From the NCBI RefSeq assembly GCF_030397575.1, contig NZ_JAPNXS010000007.1, forward strand, positions 1 to 64,000: a stretch of 64,000 nt of DNA, read 5' to 3'. How positions within the stretch are numbered: the first letter of the stretch is position 1; every line of letters starts with the position of its first letter. The notes under the pieces are model-generated. The model had not been told where the DNA came from. It searched no databases and worked only from the letters and a program-made list of their open reading frames with translations. The stretch comes from Psychromonas sp. 14N.309.X.WAT.B.A12 (lineage in GTDB: Bacteria > Pseudomonadota > Gammaproteobacteria > Enterobacterales > Psychromonadaceae). Position numbers and translations under genes: made by a program. Positions 36,922 to 47,446 of the stretch are shown here, piece by piece.

Positions 36922-37272
36922 TTAAATAGAGAATGATGAGCCACAACCACAAGTTGAAGTTGCATTTGGGTTGTTTACTAAAAAGCGAGAACCTTCTAAT
37001 CCATCGATAAAATCGACAGTGCCGCCCACTAAATATTGTAAACTCATTGGGTCAACTGATAAAGTAACGCCACAATTTTCAATTAAGGTATCATCATCAT
37101 TGGTTTTTTCATCGAAGGTAAAACCATATGAAAAGCCAGAACAACCACCACCAGTAACATAAACGCGTAACTTAAGGTCAGGATTATTCTCTTCTGCAAT
37201 CAATGCTTTCACTCGATTTGCTGCACTATCACTGAAATAAATCGGTAATGCCATTTCCACTTCACTTGTCAT
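36922..37272 (-). CDS. erpA: Iron-sulfur cluster insertion protein ErpA
   Basis: A 116-residue A-type carrier that passes Fe-S clusters to apo-enzymes such as IspG and IspH. The three cluster-binding cysteines are Cys44 (GGGCSGF), Cys108 and Cys110 (STCGCGSS). The segment [16 protein letters not shown] is typical of ErpA rather than IscA. The start at 37272 aligns with E. coli ErpA. Monocistronic here, not next to hemL-clcA in the same direction. Confidence 0.95.
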   Translation of the reverse strand: MTSEVEMALPIYFSDSAANRVKALIAEENNPDLKLRVYVTGGGCSGFSYGFTFDEKTNDDDTLIENCGVTLSVDPMSLQYLVGGTVDFIDGLEGSRFLVNNPNATSTCGCGSSFSI

Positions 37273-37377
37273 GTTACTTTGTAATCCTATTAATGTGCCC
37301 AGCGCTATTATCTAATGCTTGACTAATTTGTTCAAGTATTAGCAGATTTTATCTTGATTCGATATAGACCCAATCAA

Positions 37378-38088
37378 TTATTCCGATTGAGTTGCTAGCT
37401 CTTCTAAAGTGGTTGCTCCATCTTCAATGAAGTTTTTCCAATCATATATTTTCTCAATACGTTGGGAGTGGTTCCATTTCGACCCATCAGCTTCAGCCAC
37501 TATAAAAACCTGATCAATATTAGCATCTTCAGGTAGCGTAAAACTCCCTTTAAGATGTTGGAAATACTTAAATTTGAAGCTAGATTCAAAGCTACTCTTA
37601 AGCTCTTTTAAAGTCACCTTTTTATTATCATCTGCACTTGCAAAAGTAATTTCAACATTACCCTTTAAATCATGACGACCTTTTTGCCCTTGCATTAAAA
37701 CAAGCTCAAACAACCATGTACCCTGCTCTTCGCCTGCGGTAACATCGAATGAGTAAATATTAAGCCCTGCTTTTGACAATTCAGGTGCCACCACTTGTTC
37801 ATAAAAATACAATTTGTTGTTACTTGCATCTAAGGCATTGTTAAGAGCTAAGTTGTCTTCTTCTAACACTTTATGAACTTGCTTTTCAGATTGATACTCT
37901 GCTTGGGTTAAATTAAGGCGCTCTGTTAACTGTGTATTTTCCAATGTTAAACTTTCTACATCCAACGCTAACGATTGCACCTTATGTTGAAGAATATCTT
38001 GTTTAAATTTACCCACCATAAAGCCAAAATAGATACAGATTAAGCTAATCACTAACCATTTTAAAAAGCTTATTTTAAATTGCTTCAT
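37378..38088 (-). CDS. Coiled-coil membrane-anchored protein (DUF6776-like)
   Basis: A 236-residue protein: one N-terminal transmembrane helix (residues 10-26), a long heptad-patterned coiled coil (about 30-90, with LALDVESLTLENTQLTERL) and a C-terminal beta domain (GTWLFELVLMQGQKG, NVEITFAS, FTLPEDANIDQVFI). This resembles DUF6776 proteins. Its start overlaps the clcA stop by four bases (ATGA), so it is translationally coupled to the chloride/proton antiporter and may act with it. That link is inference. Confidence 0.65.
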   Translation of the reverse strand: MKQFKISFLKWLVISLICIYFGFMVGKFKQDILQHKVQSLALDVESLTLENTQLTERLNLTQAEYQSEKQVHKVLEEDNLALNNALDASNNKLYFYEQVVAPELSKAGLNIYSFDVTAGEEQGTWLFELVLMQGQKGRHDLKGNVEITFASADDNKKVTLKELKSSFESSFKFKYFQHLKGSFTLPEDANIDQVFIVAEADGSKWNHSQRIEKIYDWKNFIEDGATTLEELATQSE

Positions 38089-39524
38089 GACTTTTCTTCT
38101 TGCTTATCATGTTTAGTATATTTACCAGAGATACGATCCATCGCTTTATCAGTGGTTTCTTGACGTTTAGCACGCATAGCTAGTTTAAGAGTTCTTTCTA
38201 ATAATTGTGTATAGATAGGACGTCCACCTAACGTCTGAGCAACCATAGTCGCGCCCAAACACGTCACAATCAATGGCAGAATCATTTCATAGTTACTAGT
38301 CATCTCAATCACCAATAAAATACCAGTGATCGGTGCTCGTACAGTGGCCGCAAATAACCCGCCCATACCCGCAATCGCAAAAGCACCTGGTTCAGTAATT
38401 AAGTCAGGAAATAAAGCTTGGGCTATAACCCCAAATAACATGCCAAATAATGTACCGAGTGCGAGAGTCGGTGCAAATACACCACCAGGTGCCCCCGAGC
38501 CAAAACTAATTAATGTGGTAAAAGTACGTACTAAGAATAATAGTAACAACCCTCCCGCTAAGAAGTGTCCACCTTCCACATGAGGAATTAACTCAATACC
38601 ACTAAAAGCGACATCTGGTGCAACAATCGATAATGCGCCAAAGATAGCGCCAAGAAATGCACCTATACCAACAAAATACCAGCGACGACCTTTATGAATA
38701 GAGAGATAAATATCCTGTGTTGCTAGAATCATCTTATTAAAATAGATACCAATCACACCAAAGCAGAAACCCAAAATAAGGTAAAAGCCAAGCGTATGTA
38801 AATCAGGGTGAGAATATTGAGTCACAGTAACAACGGCGTCTTGGTCTGTGAATAGGCGCATCACTATGGTCGCCATTACTGCACTTAAAAATACACTTTT
38901 TGTAGAGGTTAAACTGTAATTAAACTGCGAACGCATCTCTTCAATAACAAACATAATGCCAGCAAGTGGTGCATTAAATGCAGCCGCTAAACCACCTGCC
39001 GCACCGGCAGCAAGAAGCGCTTGAGCATCTACTTTATTCACTTTAAAAATATCCGAAATCATGCGACCGACATTAGCGCCAAGCTGTACCGATGGGCCCT
39101 CACGTCCTAGTGCCATGCCACTACCTAACGCCAGTAAACCGCCCATAAATTTAACCGGGATAACGCGTTTCCAACGTACTGGACGCATTCCTTCCATCGC
39201 GCCTTCAATTTCAGGAATACCGCTGCCACCTGCTTCAGGAGCAAAACGGTGAGTAATATAAAAAGCCGTAGCAGCCATTAAGGAAGAGATAGGAATAGCA
39301 ATTATCCATAGTGGAATATCGCCTTCACCATAACGGTGAATAAAATCTAAGCGCATTTCAGACACTAAAATAATACCATGGTCGAATAAAGCAGAGACAC
39401 TACCAGCAAGCAACCCGATAAAAACAGATAACCAAATTAATAACGCACTACTTTTACGGGTAAAAAAACGCTCAATGAAATTTTTGATTCCATTAATAAA
39501 CACTAAGGGCACTGCTATTTTCAT
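38085..39524 (-). CDS. clcA: H+/Cl- exchange transporter
   Basis: A 479-residue ClC-family membrane protein. The selectivity motifs are in order: GSGIPEIEG, GREGPSVQLG (the gating glutamate) and GSGAPGGVFAPTLALG. The FVIEEMRSQF segment keeps the internal proton glutamate equivalent to E203 of E. coli ClC-ec1, so it should be a 2:1 antiporter rather than a channel. No CBS domains follow. The start is taken as the ATG at 39524; the open frame begins at a TTG at 39560. The 4-base overlap with the coiled-coil gene suggests co-translation. Confidence 0.93.
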   Translation of the reverse strand: MKIAVPLVFINGIKNFIERFFTRKSSALLIWLSVFIGLLAGSVSALFDHGIILVSEMRLDFIHRYGEGDIPLWIIAIPISSLMAATAFYITHRFAPEAGGSGIPEIEGAMEGMRPVRWKRVIPVKFMGGLLALGSGMALGREGPSVQLGANVGRMISDIFKVNKVDAQALLAAGAAGGLAAAFNAPLAGIMFVIEEMRSQFNYSLTSTKSVFLSAVMATIVMRLFTDQDAVVTVTQYSHPDLHTLGFYLILGFCFGVIGIYFNKMILATQDIYLSIHKGRRWYFVGIGAFLGAIFGALSIVAPDVAFSGIELIPHVEGGHFLAGGLLLLFLVRTFTTLISFGSGAPGGVFAPTLALGTLFGMLFGVIAQALFPDLITEPGAFAIAGMGGLFAATVRAPITGILLVIEMTSNYEMILPLIVTCLGATMVAQTLGGRPIYTQLLERTLKLAMRAKRQETTDKAMDRISGKYTKHDKQEEKS

Positions 39525-39734
39525 AATTGCGATACAACCTAAAGCAAAAAAGAGGTACAAAACCAGTATTATAAAAGATTAATCATTCATAGACTTTATT
39601 TCTCATATGTTAGCAAAGATTTTACAAAGAAACCCTGTTAAAAAGCATTGATCTAACTACTTTCTCAGTTGCATCTTGTTTTTTCATGGGTATATTGCTG
39701 TTTTAGTCATTTAATAAATCATTAATGGGAAATT

Positions 39735-41012
39735 ATGAGTAAATCATCAGAGTTATTTAACCGAGCACAATCTATTATTCCTGGTGGCGTAAATTCACCG
39801 GTTCGCGCATTTAATGGCGTTGGTGGAGGCCCATTATTTATTCAAAAAGCACAAGACGCTTATATTTATGACGTCGATGATAAACAATATATTGATTATG
39901 TAGGCTCATGGGGACCAATGATTTTAGGTCACAACCACCCTGCTATTAAAAAAGCAGTCATTGATGCAGCAGAATTTGGTTTAAGTTTTGGTGCGCCTAC
40001 TGAAATAGAAATCGCCATGGCAGAAAAAGTGCAGCAACTTGTACCTTCGATGCAACAAGTACGTATGGTAAGCTCAGGCACAGAAGCAACCATGAGTGCT
40101 ATTCGACTTGCTCGTGGCTACACAAATCGAGATAAAATTCTAAAGTTTGAAGGCTGTTACCACGGTCATGCCGACTCTTTATTAGTAAAAGCTGGCTCTG
40201 GCGCCTTAACATTAGGTCAACCAAGTTCACCTGGCATCCCTGCGGATTTTGCTAAACATACATTAACCGCTAATTTTAACGACCTTACTTCAGTCAAAGC
40301 ACTGTTTGAAGAATATCCAGAGCAAATTGCTTGTATCATTGTTGAACCGGTAGCAGGCAACATGAACTGTATTCCTCCTGCTGATGGTTTCCTACAAGGA
40401 TTACGTGACCTTTGTGATCAACACCAAGCATTATTGATCTTTGATGAAGTTATGACAGGTTTCCGTGTTGCATTGGGTGGCGCACAAGCTCATTACAACA
40501 TCAAACCTGACCTAACGACATTAGGTAAAGTGATTGGTGGTGGTATGCCTGTGGGAGCCTTTGGTGGTCGCCAGGAAGTGATGCAATTTATCGCACCAAC
40601 CGGGCCTGTTTACCAAGCAGGTACTTTATCGGGTAACCCAATCGCAATGCACGCAGGGTTAGCCTCATTAACGGCGCTTGATTCACCAGAATACCAACAA
40701 CTGGCAATCAAAACGAAACAACTAGCAGAAGGCCTTAAACAAGCAGCAAAAGAAGAAGGTGTGGCATTAAGCGTTAACTATGCAGGTGGTATGTTTGGTT
40801 TCTTCTTTACTGAAGAAGCAGAAGTTACTAACTTCCAACAAGTTTGTGCTTGTGACGTAGAAAAGTTCAAGAAATTCTTCCACTTAATGTTAGAAGAAGG
40901 TGTTTATCTAGCGCCTTCTGCTTTTGAAGCAGGCTTCTTATCATTAGCGCATACTGACCAAGATATTAGTAATACGATTACCGCAGCTAAAAAAGCCTTC
41001 GCGCAACTGTAA
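39735..41012 (+). CDS. hemL: Glutamate-1-semialdehyde 2,1-aminomutase
   Basis: A 425-residue PLP enzyme that makes 5-aminolevulinate, the haem precursor, from glutamate-1-semialdehyde. Motifs: [11 protein letters not shown] at the N-terminus, [40 protein letters not shown], and the PLP-lysine motif [18 protein letters not shown]. Length and sequence are typical. The start ATG at 39735 has GGGA upstream. Monocistronic, closed by the hairpin at 41031. Confidence 0.97.
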   Translation: MSKSSELFNRAQSIIPGGVNSPVRAFNGVGGGPLFIQKAQDAYIYDVDDKQYIDYVGSWGPMILGHNHPAIKKAVIDAAEFGLSFGAPTEIEIAMAEKVQQLVPSMQQVRMVSSGTEATMSAIRLARGYTNRDKILKFEGCYHGHADSLLVKAGSGALTLGQPSSPGIPADFAKHTLTANFNDLTSVKALFEEYPEQIACIIVEPVAGNMNCIPPADGFLQGLRDLCDQHQALLIFDEVMTGFRVALGGAQAHYNIKPDLTTLGKVIGGGMPVGAFGGRQEVMQFIAPTGPVYQAGTLSGNPIAMHAGLASLTALDSPEYQQLAIKTKQLAEGLKQAAKEEGVALSVNYAGGMFGFFFTEEAEVTNFQQVCACDVEKFKKFFHLMLEEGVYLAPSAFEAGFLSLAHTDQDISNTITAAKKAFAQL

Positions 41013-41030
41013 ACTTTCAATACATATGAC

Positions 41031-41071
41031 AGTAGATTGGTCACCCACAGAAGTGTGGTGATTAATCTGCT
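41031..41071 (+). terminator. Hairpin downstream of hemL
   Basis: A 15-bp imperfect stem (AGTAGATTGGTCACC with GGTGATTAATCTGCT, mismatches mostly G-T) encloses 11 bases and is followed by TTTATG. The T run is short, so termination is probable but not certain. Confidence 0.55.
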
Positions 41072-41231
41072 TTATGCTGTTAGAAAATCGCGATTTTTTA
41101 TCTTTCACGCAGTTTTTGATCAAAAAATACCATATTTCATACACACAAATTCATTTCTATTTCTGTCTTACAATACAACTACTGTATACTCTACCTTTAA
41201 CTAGTTATTTTTAATTACAGGGTTGTAAAAT

Positions 41232-43508
41232 ATGAGTGAAGTCATAGACATGAGTTTAGAAGGCATAGAGCAATTATCGCTCGCTAAATTTACTGAAGAT
41301 GCCTACCTTAACTACTCCATGTATGTGATCATGGATCGTGCGTTGCCGCACATCAGTGACGGTTTAAAACCTGTTCAGCGACGTATTGTCTACGCCATGT
41401 CTGAACTAGGCTTATCTGCTTTAGCAAAATATAAAAAGTCAGCACGTACCGTTGGTGATGTGTTAGGTAAATACCACCCACATGGCGATAGTGCCTGTTA
41501 TGAAGCCATGGTATTAATGGCTCAGCCCTTCTCTTACCGTTATCCATTAATTGATGGTCAAGGTAACTGGGGTGCACCGGACGATCCAAAATCATTTGCT
41601 GCGATGCGTTATACGGAATCCCGCTTATCTGCATTTTCTGAGCTACTGTTATCAGAAATTGGACAAGGGACTACCGATTGGAAACCTAACTTCGACGGCA
41701 CCTTAAAAGAACCAGAATTATTACCTGCACGTTTACCACATATCCTATTAAATGGAATCACAGGTATTGCCGTTGGTATGGCAACGGATATTCCACCGCA
41801 TAATGCGCGTGAAGTAGCTGCAGCTTGTTTACACCTAATCGATAATCCGAAAGCACAACTTGAAGAGTTAATGGAATTTGTACAAGGCCCAGACTACCCT
41901 ACTGAAGCCGAAATCATTACTCCACGTAAAGAGATTATCAACATCTACAAAACGGGTCGTGGTAGCTTTAAAAGTCGAGCGGTGTTTACAGTAGAAAATG
42001 GTGAAATAGTAGTTACTGCATTACCTCATCGTGTGTCAGGCGGTAAAATATTAAAAGATATTGCCAAGCAGATGCAGGATAAAAAACTGCCGATGGTTGC
42101 TGATTTAAGAGATGAATCTGATCATGAAAACCCAACTCGTTTGGTTATCATTCCACGCTCAAATCGTATTGATATAGAAGCGTTAATGAATCATCTATTT
42201 GCTTCTACTGATTTAGAAGTGAGCCATAAAGTTAACTTAAACATGTTAGGCCTAAACCAGCGCCCAAGTGTCAAAGGCTTGGTTACCATTCTCAATGAAT
42301 GGTTAATCTATCGCCGTAATACCGTGCGTCGCCGTTTACAACATCGTTTAGATAAAATTTTGGCTCGTGTGCATATTTTAGAAGGTTTATTAGTTGCTTA
42401 CTTAAATATTGATGAAGTCATTGAAATCATCCGTACCTATGATGATGCAAAAGCAGAATTAATATCACGCTATGATTTATCTGAAACACAAGCACACGCT
42501 ATTTTAGAAATTAAACTACGTCAATTAGCTAAGCTTGAAGAGATTCAAATTCGTGGTGAAATGGCAGCGTTATCCGAAGAGCAGAAAAAACTAGAGTTAT
42601 TACTTGGCTCAGACCGCCGTCTTAACACCCTAGTGAAAAAAGAGATCAAAGCCGATGCTGAAAAGTATGGCGATGACCGTCGCTCGCCAATGGTAGAAAG
42701 AGAAGAAGCGAAAGCCTTAACTGAAAAAGAGTTAATGCCAAGTGAATCAGTGACTATCGTATTATCGACACAAGGTTGGGTACGAAGTGCCAAAGGTCAT
42801 GATGTTGACCCACAAGCATTAAGCTTTAAATCTGGTGATGAATACTTAACCAGTTGCCAAGGTAAGAGTAACCAAAGCTGTTTATTTATTGATACATCTG
42901 GTCGAGTTTATTCTCTTGATGCGCATTCTTTACCTTCTGCGCGAACACAAGGAGAGCCATTAACAGGCCGCTTCAATCAGAATGAAAATGTGCCTTTTGC
43001 TTGCGTATTAATGGGTGATGATAGCGACCGCTATATTATTAGTAGTGACCACGGTTATGGTTTTATCGCCAACCTTAGTGACATTAATAGCCGTAACAAA
43101 AATGGTAAAGCATTAATCAACTTAACCACTAATGCGCAGTTAATTGCACCACAAAAACTATCTAATAATAAAGATGATTTGTGTTTAACCATCAGTAACG
43201 AAGGTCGTATGTTGATCTTCCCTGTTGCTAGCCTACCAAGCTTAAGTAAAGGTAAAGGCAACAAAATGATTAACATCATGACGGCAAAAGCGACTAAACG
43301 AGAAGAGTTTGTTACTATGCTGAAAATTATATCACCCGAGAGTGCTGTCACCCTCCATGCAGGAAAACGCAAGCTCACCCTTAAACCAAATGATTTAGCT
43401 CATTATCAAGGTGAACGTGGTCGTCGTGGCAATAAATTACCACGCGGTTTACAGCGCGTTGATAATATTGAAATCATCACCTCTGAACCTGAACAAGAAG
43501 AGAATTAA
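41232..43508 (+). CDS. parC: DNA topoisomerase IV subunit A
   Basis: A 758-residue subunit that breaks and rejoins DNA to decatenate sister chromosomes, with ParE. The N-terminal breakage-reunion domain has [18 protein letters not shown] and the catalytic Tyr127 in [10 protein letters not shown]. The quinolone-resistance positions are wild type: Ser87 and Glu91 in [10 protein letters not shown] match E. coli S80 and E84. A shorter C-terminal beta-pinwheel, rather than a GyrA tail with a GyrA box, supports ParC. parE is not adjacent. plsC follows after 6 bp, a conserved pairing. Confidence 0.97.
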   Translation: MSEVIDMSLEGIEQLSLAKFTEDAYLNYSMYVIMDRALPHISDGLKPVQRRIVYAMSELGLSALAKYKKSARTVGDVLGKYHPHGDSACYEAMVLMAQPFSYRYPLIDGQGNWGAPDDPKSFAAMRYTESRLSAFSELLLSEIGQGTTDWKPNFDGTLKEPELLPARLPHILLNGITGIAVGMATDIPPHNAREVAAACLHLIDNPKAQLEELMEFVQGPDYPTEAEIITPRKEIINIYKTGRGSFKSRAVFTVENGEIVVTALPHRVSGGKILKDIAKQMQDKKLPMVADLRDESDHENPTRLVIIPRSNRIDIEALMNHLFASTDLEVSHKVNLNMLGLNQRPSVKGLVTILNEWLIYRRNTVRRRLQHRLDKILARVHILEGLLVAYLNIDEVIEIIRTYDDAKAELISRYDLSETQAHAILEIKLRQLAKLEEIQIRGEMAALSEEQKKLELLLGSDRRLNTLVKKEIKADAEKYGDDRRSPMVEREEAKALTEKELMPSESVTIVLSTQGWVRSAKGHDVDPQALSFKSGDEYLTSCQGKSNQSCLFIDTSGRVYSLDAHSLPSARTQGEPLTGRFNQNENVPFACVLMGDDSDRYIISSDHGYGFIANLSDINSRNKNGKALINLTTNAQLIAPQKLSNNKDDLCLTISNEGRMLIFPVASLPSLSKGKGNKMINIMTAKATKREEFVTMLKIISPESAVTLHAGKRKLTLKPNDLAHYQGERGRRGNKLPRGLQRVDNIEIITSEPEQEEN

Positions 43509-43514
43509 TAAACT

Positions 43515-44258
43515 ATGTTATTTATTATCAGAGCAATTTTAATTATTGCTGTCGTTATTTTAATGAGTGTGTACTCACTGTTTTACTGCATTTTGAGCCC
43601 TCGTAACCCTAAAAACACTTACCACTTTGCAATGTTATTCAGCAAAATGTCACGTTTAGTAGGGTTAAAAGTAACGATCAGAATACCTGAAAGTGCAAAA
43701 AATAACGGATCAGTAGTTTATATTGCAAACCATCAAAATAACTACGATATGGTGACCACAACAGGTGCTGTTCAACCTGGCTCGGTAACCATTGGTAAAA
43801 AAAGTTTAGTACTGGTCCCTTTCTTTGGCATTATTTACTGGTTAACCGGTAACATCTTAATTGACCGTGACAACAAAGATAAATCAAAAAACACGATTAC
43901 TGACGTGGTTAACCAAATGCGCGCTAAAGATTTAGCCGTATGGATTTTCCCCGAAGGAACTCGTAGCCGTGGCCGCGGACTAATGCCATTTAAAATGGGC
44001 GCTTTTCATACTGCACTTCAAGCAGGTGTAAACGTTGTACCAACAGTTATATCTAATACACATCAACAAGTTAAGTTGAATCGTTGGGATAATGGTGAAG
44101 TAATTGTAGAGATGTTAGAGCCAATTGATATTAGCCAATATAAAAAGCGTGAAATTCGCCGTTTAATGAATGATTCTCACGAGATCATGCTAGCGAAATA
44201 TAAGCAACTTAATAAAGAAGTTAATCGCCCAGATAACAACCTAGGTTGTTGCGATTAA
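43515..44258 (+). CDS. plsC: 1-acyl-sn-glycerol-3-phosphate acyltransferase
   Basis: A 247-residue membrane-bound enzyme that makes phosphatidic acid. It has an N-terminal membrane helix (residues 1-22). The acyltransferase motifs are NHQNNYD (the NHx4D catalytic pair) and FPEGTRSRGRG (glycerophosphate binding), with VPTVIS further on. It follows parC by 6 bp and is almost certainly co-transcribed with it, as in many gammaproteobacteria. Confidence 0.94.
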   Translation: MLFIIRAILIIAVVILMSVYSLFYCILSPRNPKNTYHFAMLFSKMSRLVGLKVTIRIPESAKNNGSVVYIANHQNNYDMVTTTGAVQPGSVTIGKKSLVLVPFFGIIYWLTGNILIDRDNKDKSKNTITDVVNQMRAKDLAVWIFPEGTRSRGRGLMPFKMGAFHTALQAGVNVVPTVISNTHQQVKLNRWDNGEVIVEMLEPIDISQYKKREIRRLMNDSHEIMLAKYKQLNKEVNRPDNNLGCCD

Positions 44259-44333
44259 TCACAACACATAAAATACGAGTGGCTGAGCAAAATTCCAGTC
44301 AAAACCGTAAACCTTGATATAGAAGAGATAAAC

Positions 44334-44699
44334 ATGTCAGAAGAACTTACATTTGAAGATCTATTAGCCGAATTTGCTGAAGAAACTGCGGATATCGTAG
44401 AAGCAATCTTAGAAGATGGTAGTAACCCAGATGCAATTTATATGATCGAACACCACCTTTCTTGCGACAATTTTGACGTATTAGAAAAAGCGGCAGTGGC
44501 TTGTTTTAAAAAGGGATATGAAGTTACCGATCCTGAAGAGCTAGAGCTGGAAGATGGCTCAATCATCTTAAGCTTTGACGTGGTTGTTGAAATGAATCTA
44601 GATGAAGAAGCCATTTATGAAGATGTGGAAAGACTATTAACATTAGCACAATCTTTTGGCATTGATTACGATGGTTGGGGTACTTACCCAGAAGAGTAA
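44334..44699 (+). CDS. rraB: Regulator of ribonuclease E activity B
   Basis: A 121-residue very acidic protein matching RraB, which binds the C-terminal scaffold of RNase E and inhibits it. The C-terminal segment FGIDYDGWGTYPEE and the acidic helices are family hallmarks. It acts in the cytosol on the RNA degradosome. GAAGAG lies upstream of the ATG at 44334. It lies 75 bp after plsC without an intervening terminator, so read-through is possible; a strong terminator follows. Confidence 0.92.
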   Translation: MSEELTFEDLLAEFAEETADIVEAILEDGSNPDAIYMIEHHLSCDNFDVLEKAAVACFKKGYEVTDPEELELEDGSIILSFDVVVEMNLDEEAIYEDVERLLTLAQSFGIDYDGWGTYPEE

Positions 44700-44748
44700 T
44701 ATCATTAATATAAATTGGTATTATATTGACTCTTGCCACTGTTGGTAT

Positions 44749-44780
44749 AAAAAAACCAAGCTAATTAGCTTGGTTTTTTT
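44749..44780. terminator. Bidirectional rho-independent terminator
   Basis: AAAAAACCAAGCTAA / TTAGCTTGGTTTTTT is almost a continuous palindrome with a minimal loop and flanking A and T runs. It lies between rraB and the convergent DUF2750 gene. Confidence 0.9.
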
Positions 44781-44805
44781 ATACATACTAAACTGAGATT
44801 AAATA

Positions 44806-45195
44806 TTATTCAGCTTCAGCAGTTTCAACATCTTTTTGTTGAAAGTTTTCTACTAAAGCGTTTTTAAGTACCATTGCTTCAATTTCTAAACCACACAACT
44901 CTTGATCCCAATTCACACCTGCAAACACTTGTTGTTTTTGCATGCCATCTAACCAAGATTCAAAAAAAACATCCAATGCGATACTTTGCACTTGGTAATC
45001 AGCCCACTCTTCGTTTTGTAATTTAGCGGCTTGTTTAGCATCAGACCAAAATAAGTAAACAGCTGTTGCATCTTTATTATCATGAGCGTGGCAATTTGCC
45101 CAGCCTTGGTTTTCTTCAAATAAACCAAATAACTCACCCTGCTCAGCTACCTGCTCTACAAATAGCTCTGCATTCTTTAAATATTGTTCTTTCAT
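44806..45195 (-). CDS. DUF2750 family protein
   Basis: A 129-residue soluble protein of the DUF2750 family. The pattern has an N-terminal helix (FVEQVAEQGELFGLFEENQG), the central ATAVYLFWSDAKQAAKLQNE and an acidic end. The function is unknown. It lies 8 bp downstream of ubiK in the same direction, so it is probably co-transcribed. The start ATG at 45195 has GAGAA upstream. Confidence 0.75.
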   Translation of the reverse strand: MKEQYLKNAELFVEQVAEQGELFGLFEENQGWANCHAHDNKDATAVYLFWSDAKQAAKLQNEEWADYQVQSIALDVFFESWLDGMQKQQVFAGVNWDQELCGLEIEAMVLKNALVENFQQKDVETAEAE

Positions 45196-45203
45196 TAAAT
45201 TCT

Positions 45204-45467
45204 CTACTTGTCTTCGCTCGTTGCATCTAATTTCTTTTCTAGCTCTGCAAACTTTTCTTCCATTGCATTAAGCTTCTCACGAGTACGAAGTAATACTTGA
45301 GTTTGAACGTCAAACTCTTCGCGGCTCACCATATCAAGCTTGCCTAATTGGGCTTGTAATACTTGTTTGATTTTACGATCTATTTCATTACCAAAGCTTT
45401 TTACACCTTCAGGCATTGCGTCACTTACTTGCTTTGCGATTTCTTCTAACTTCTGTGGATTTAACAT
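45204..45467 (-). CDS. ubiK: Ubiquinone biosynthesis accessory factor UbiK
   Basis: An 87-residue protein: a short N-terminal amphipathic helix ([18 protein letters not shown]), then a C-terminal coiled coil ([19 protein letters not shown] to the end) that trimerises. It matches UbiK (YqiC), which supports ubiquinone synthesis with UbiJ in the soluble Ubi complex. The start ATG at 45467 has a strong AAGGAG. First gene of a two-gene operon with DUF2750. Confidence 0.92.
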   Translation of the reverse strand: MLNPQKLEEIAKQVSDAMPEGVKSFGNEIDRKIKQVLQAQLGKLDMVSREEFDVQTQVLLRTREKLNAMEEKFAELEKKLDATSEDK

Positions 45468-45560
45468 AAAAAAGCTCCTTCAATTATTAATGCATTGTAA
45501 ACCGCACCCCAAATAAATTCTATGGGAATATCAACAAACTTGGTTTTTGTTAGGAAATGA

Positions 45561-46442
45561 TTAAGCTTCGACACACTTTAAAAAGGCTTCAATCAAAGGT
45601 TCATTTAATCGGTTTTTATAACAACACACACCGAGATTAAAAGAAGCAAGTTCTCCGCTATAAGACAAACTTTGCACCCGGTCTCGCACTGGACTATTTT
45701 CCACAACAACATCTGGGGCTACGCCAACGCCACAACCCAATGCCACCATGCTAATTAAGGCTTCATGGCCGGCTACTTTTGCATAAATGTGGGGTTTACC
45801 TGTTCTATTTGAACGAAACCAAGTATCAAAGCGTCGTCTTATCGCTCCATGCTCAGGTAAAATAAAGGGAATATTCTTCCAGTCAATAGGCGTTTGACTA
45901 ATTAATTTAGTAACGGCACAAGGGATCGTAGGCGCAATTAATGATAATGGAATTTCGGCCAAAGGAATAAAGTGCATTCGATTAGGGAAGTTATCAGGAT
46001 AAGCTGTGATTGCAAAGTCCACTTGATGTTGCATCACTTGCTCAATAGCCACCGCACTATCCCCGGTCGTTAATTTAATATCCACATGAGGATGGTTGCG
46101 TCTAAAGCGCTCTAATATTGGAGGTAAATGACTGTATGCAGCAGTTACTGAACAATATAGGTTAATTTCACCTTCCAACTCATTAGTGTCTTTCAAAATA
46201 GCATGTTTTAATAATTCCCATTGCTCAATTTGCTGTAACGCAAACTGCTTAAAAGCGACACCAGCATCGGTTAACACCACAGAACGATTATCACGAATCA
46301 ATAAACTTGCCCCTAATTCATCTTCCAATCGTTGAATTAAACGGCTTAGGGTTGAGGGGCTAACATGCATCGCCAAAGCGGTTTTAGAAAAGTGTAAACT
46401 CTGGCTGAGATGCACAAATATTTGTAACGATTTATTATCCAT
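45561..46442 (-). CDS. ilvY: LysR-type activator of ilvC
   Basis: A 293-residue LysR-family regulator. The N-terminal helix-turn-helix is LHFSKTALAMHVSPSTLSRLIQRLE, and a periplasmic-binding-like inducer domain follows. The sequence resembles IlvY, which activates ilvC when acetolactate or acetohydroxybutyrate accumulate. In E. coli ilvY is divergent and adjacent to ilvC; here sseA is inserted between, with ilvY 9 bp downstream of sseA. The control geometry must therefore differ. The start ATG at 46442 has AGG upstream. Confidence 0.85.
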   Translation of the reverse strand: MDNKSLQIFVHLSQSLHFSKTALAMHVSPSTLSRLIQRLEDELGASLLIRDNRSVVLTDAGVAFKQFALQQIEQWELLKHAILKDTNELEGEINLYCSVTAAYSHLPPILERFRRNHPHVDIKLTTGDSAVAIEQVMQHQVDFAITAYPDNFPNRMHFIPLAEIPLSLIAPTIPCAVTKLISQTPIDWKNIPFILPEHGAIRRRFDTWFRSNRTGKPHIYAKVAGHEALISMVALGCGVGVAPDVVVENSPVRDRVQSLSYSGELASFNLGVCCYKNRLNEPLIEAFLKCVEA

Positions 46443-46451
46443 GATCCTACT

Positions 46452-47312
46452 TTATTTTGATTGCACAACAGGTAAGGTTTGATTCGCGCCCCATTCACTC
46501 CAAGAACCATCATAAACACTTAATGCATCATATCCGGCGAGTTTAGCTGCTAGTGCTAAAATACAAGCAGTTACCCCAGATCCACAACTAAATACCATAC
46601 GCTGCTTTTGTGGCATTAGAGCTTCAAAAATTTGTGCTAATTGATAAGCATTTTTCATTGTTTGGTTATGTAACACTTCACTAATAGGCAAGTTAATTGC
46701 TGATGGCATATGTCCAGATCGCAAACCTTTTCTTGCTTCAGGTACCTCACCTAAAAAACGATTTCTTGCTCTTGCGTCAATAATGGCAGTCTGCTTATCA
46801 TTTATTGCATCAACAACCTGCTTAGCATCGCTAATCAAATCAGCATGATAAACCGCTTTAAAATCACCTTGGTGAGCAACTTTCTCAGGTGGTTGCGTAT
46901 TTAAAGGTAACCCCGCTTCTTTCCAAGCTGGTAAGCCTCCATCTAAAACCGCAACTTGTGTAAAGCCCATGGTTTTAAACATCCACCAAACACGTGGGCT
47001 AGAAAAAATACCTAAGCTGTCATAAACCACAATCACGCTATTATTGTTAATACCAAGTAGCTGAGCAGAGAGCTCAAAATGTTGTGGCGTCGGCATCATG
47101 TGCGGAAAAGCTGACTCTTGATCACAAACTTCACGATCAAAGTCAAAAAAACGCGCATTATCGATACGTTCATTTAACCATTCTTGATAACCATTGCGTT
47201 GTGTTAATGGCATGTGCCAACTGGCATCTAGTAAGATTAACTCCGGATGGTCCCTATGCTCGGCTAACCATTGGCTAGAGACTAACTCTCCTGGCAATAC
47301 CAGTGAAGGCAT
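46452..47312 (-). CDS. sseA: 3-mercaptopyruvate sulfurtransferase
   Basis: A 286-residue two-domain rhodanese. The N-terminal inactive domain (LLDASWHMP, FFDFDREVCD, MMPTPQHF) is followed by the catalytic domain with the active-site loop CGSGVTA, the mercaptopyruvate type rather than the thiosulfate CRKGVTA loop. It transfers sulfur from 3-mercaptopyruvate to thiols or cyanide. The start ATG at 47312 has a strong AAGGAG. It is divergent from ilvC and sits upstream of ilvY, so its promoter lies among the dyads at 47410-47446. Confidence 0.9.
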   Translation of the reverse strand: MPSLVLPGELVSSQWLAEHRDHPELILLDASWHMPLTQRNGYQEWLNERIDNARFFDFDREVCDQESAFPHMMPTPQHFELSAQLLGINNNSVIVVYDSLGIFSSPRVWWMFKTMGFTQVAVLDGGLPAWKEAGLPLNTQPPEKVAHQGDFKAVYHADLISDAKQVVDAINDKQTAIIDARARNRFLGEVPEARKGLRSGHMPSAINLPISEVLHNQTMKNAYQLAQIFEALMPQKQRMVFSCGSGVTACILALAAKLAGYDALSVYDGSWSEWGANQTLPVVQSK

Positions 47313-47409
47313 AAAAGCTCCTTTATATACAATAAGTTAACAACTATAGGTAAAAATAAAATTACCATCATAAAGCACATCATAATAGTAAATCATTTGT
47401 CATAATATC

Positions 47410-47446
47410 GTGATGCTCACATTTGTATGATAAAAGTGATTCTCAC
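47410..47446. promoter_or_regulatory. Two tandem GTGA-N3-TCAC dyads between sseA and ilvC
   Basis: GTGATGCTCAC at 47410-47420 and GTGATTCTCAC at 47436-47446 are perfect 4-bp-arm dyads with identical spacing. Their centres are 26 bp apart, about two and a half helical turns. The second is embedded in a 7-bp-arm palindrome (AAAGTGA-TTC-TCACTTT, 47433-47449). They are about 100-135 bp upstream of sseA and 170-205 bp upstream of ilvC. Nearer ilvC lie TTGC/GCAA-rich sequences (47488-47530) that are better candidates for IlvY operators. The bound factor is unknown. Confidence 0.5.

Noticed and set aside
41353-41634. Long open frame antisense to parC
   Set aside because: It overlaps the conserved breakage-reunion core of parC and reads as low-probability protein; a shadow of the real frame.
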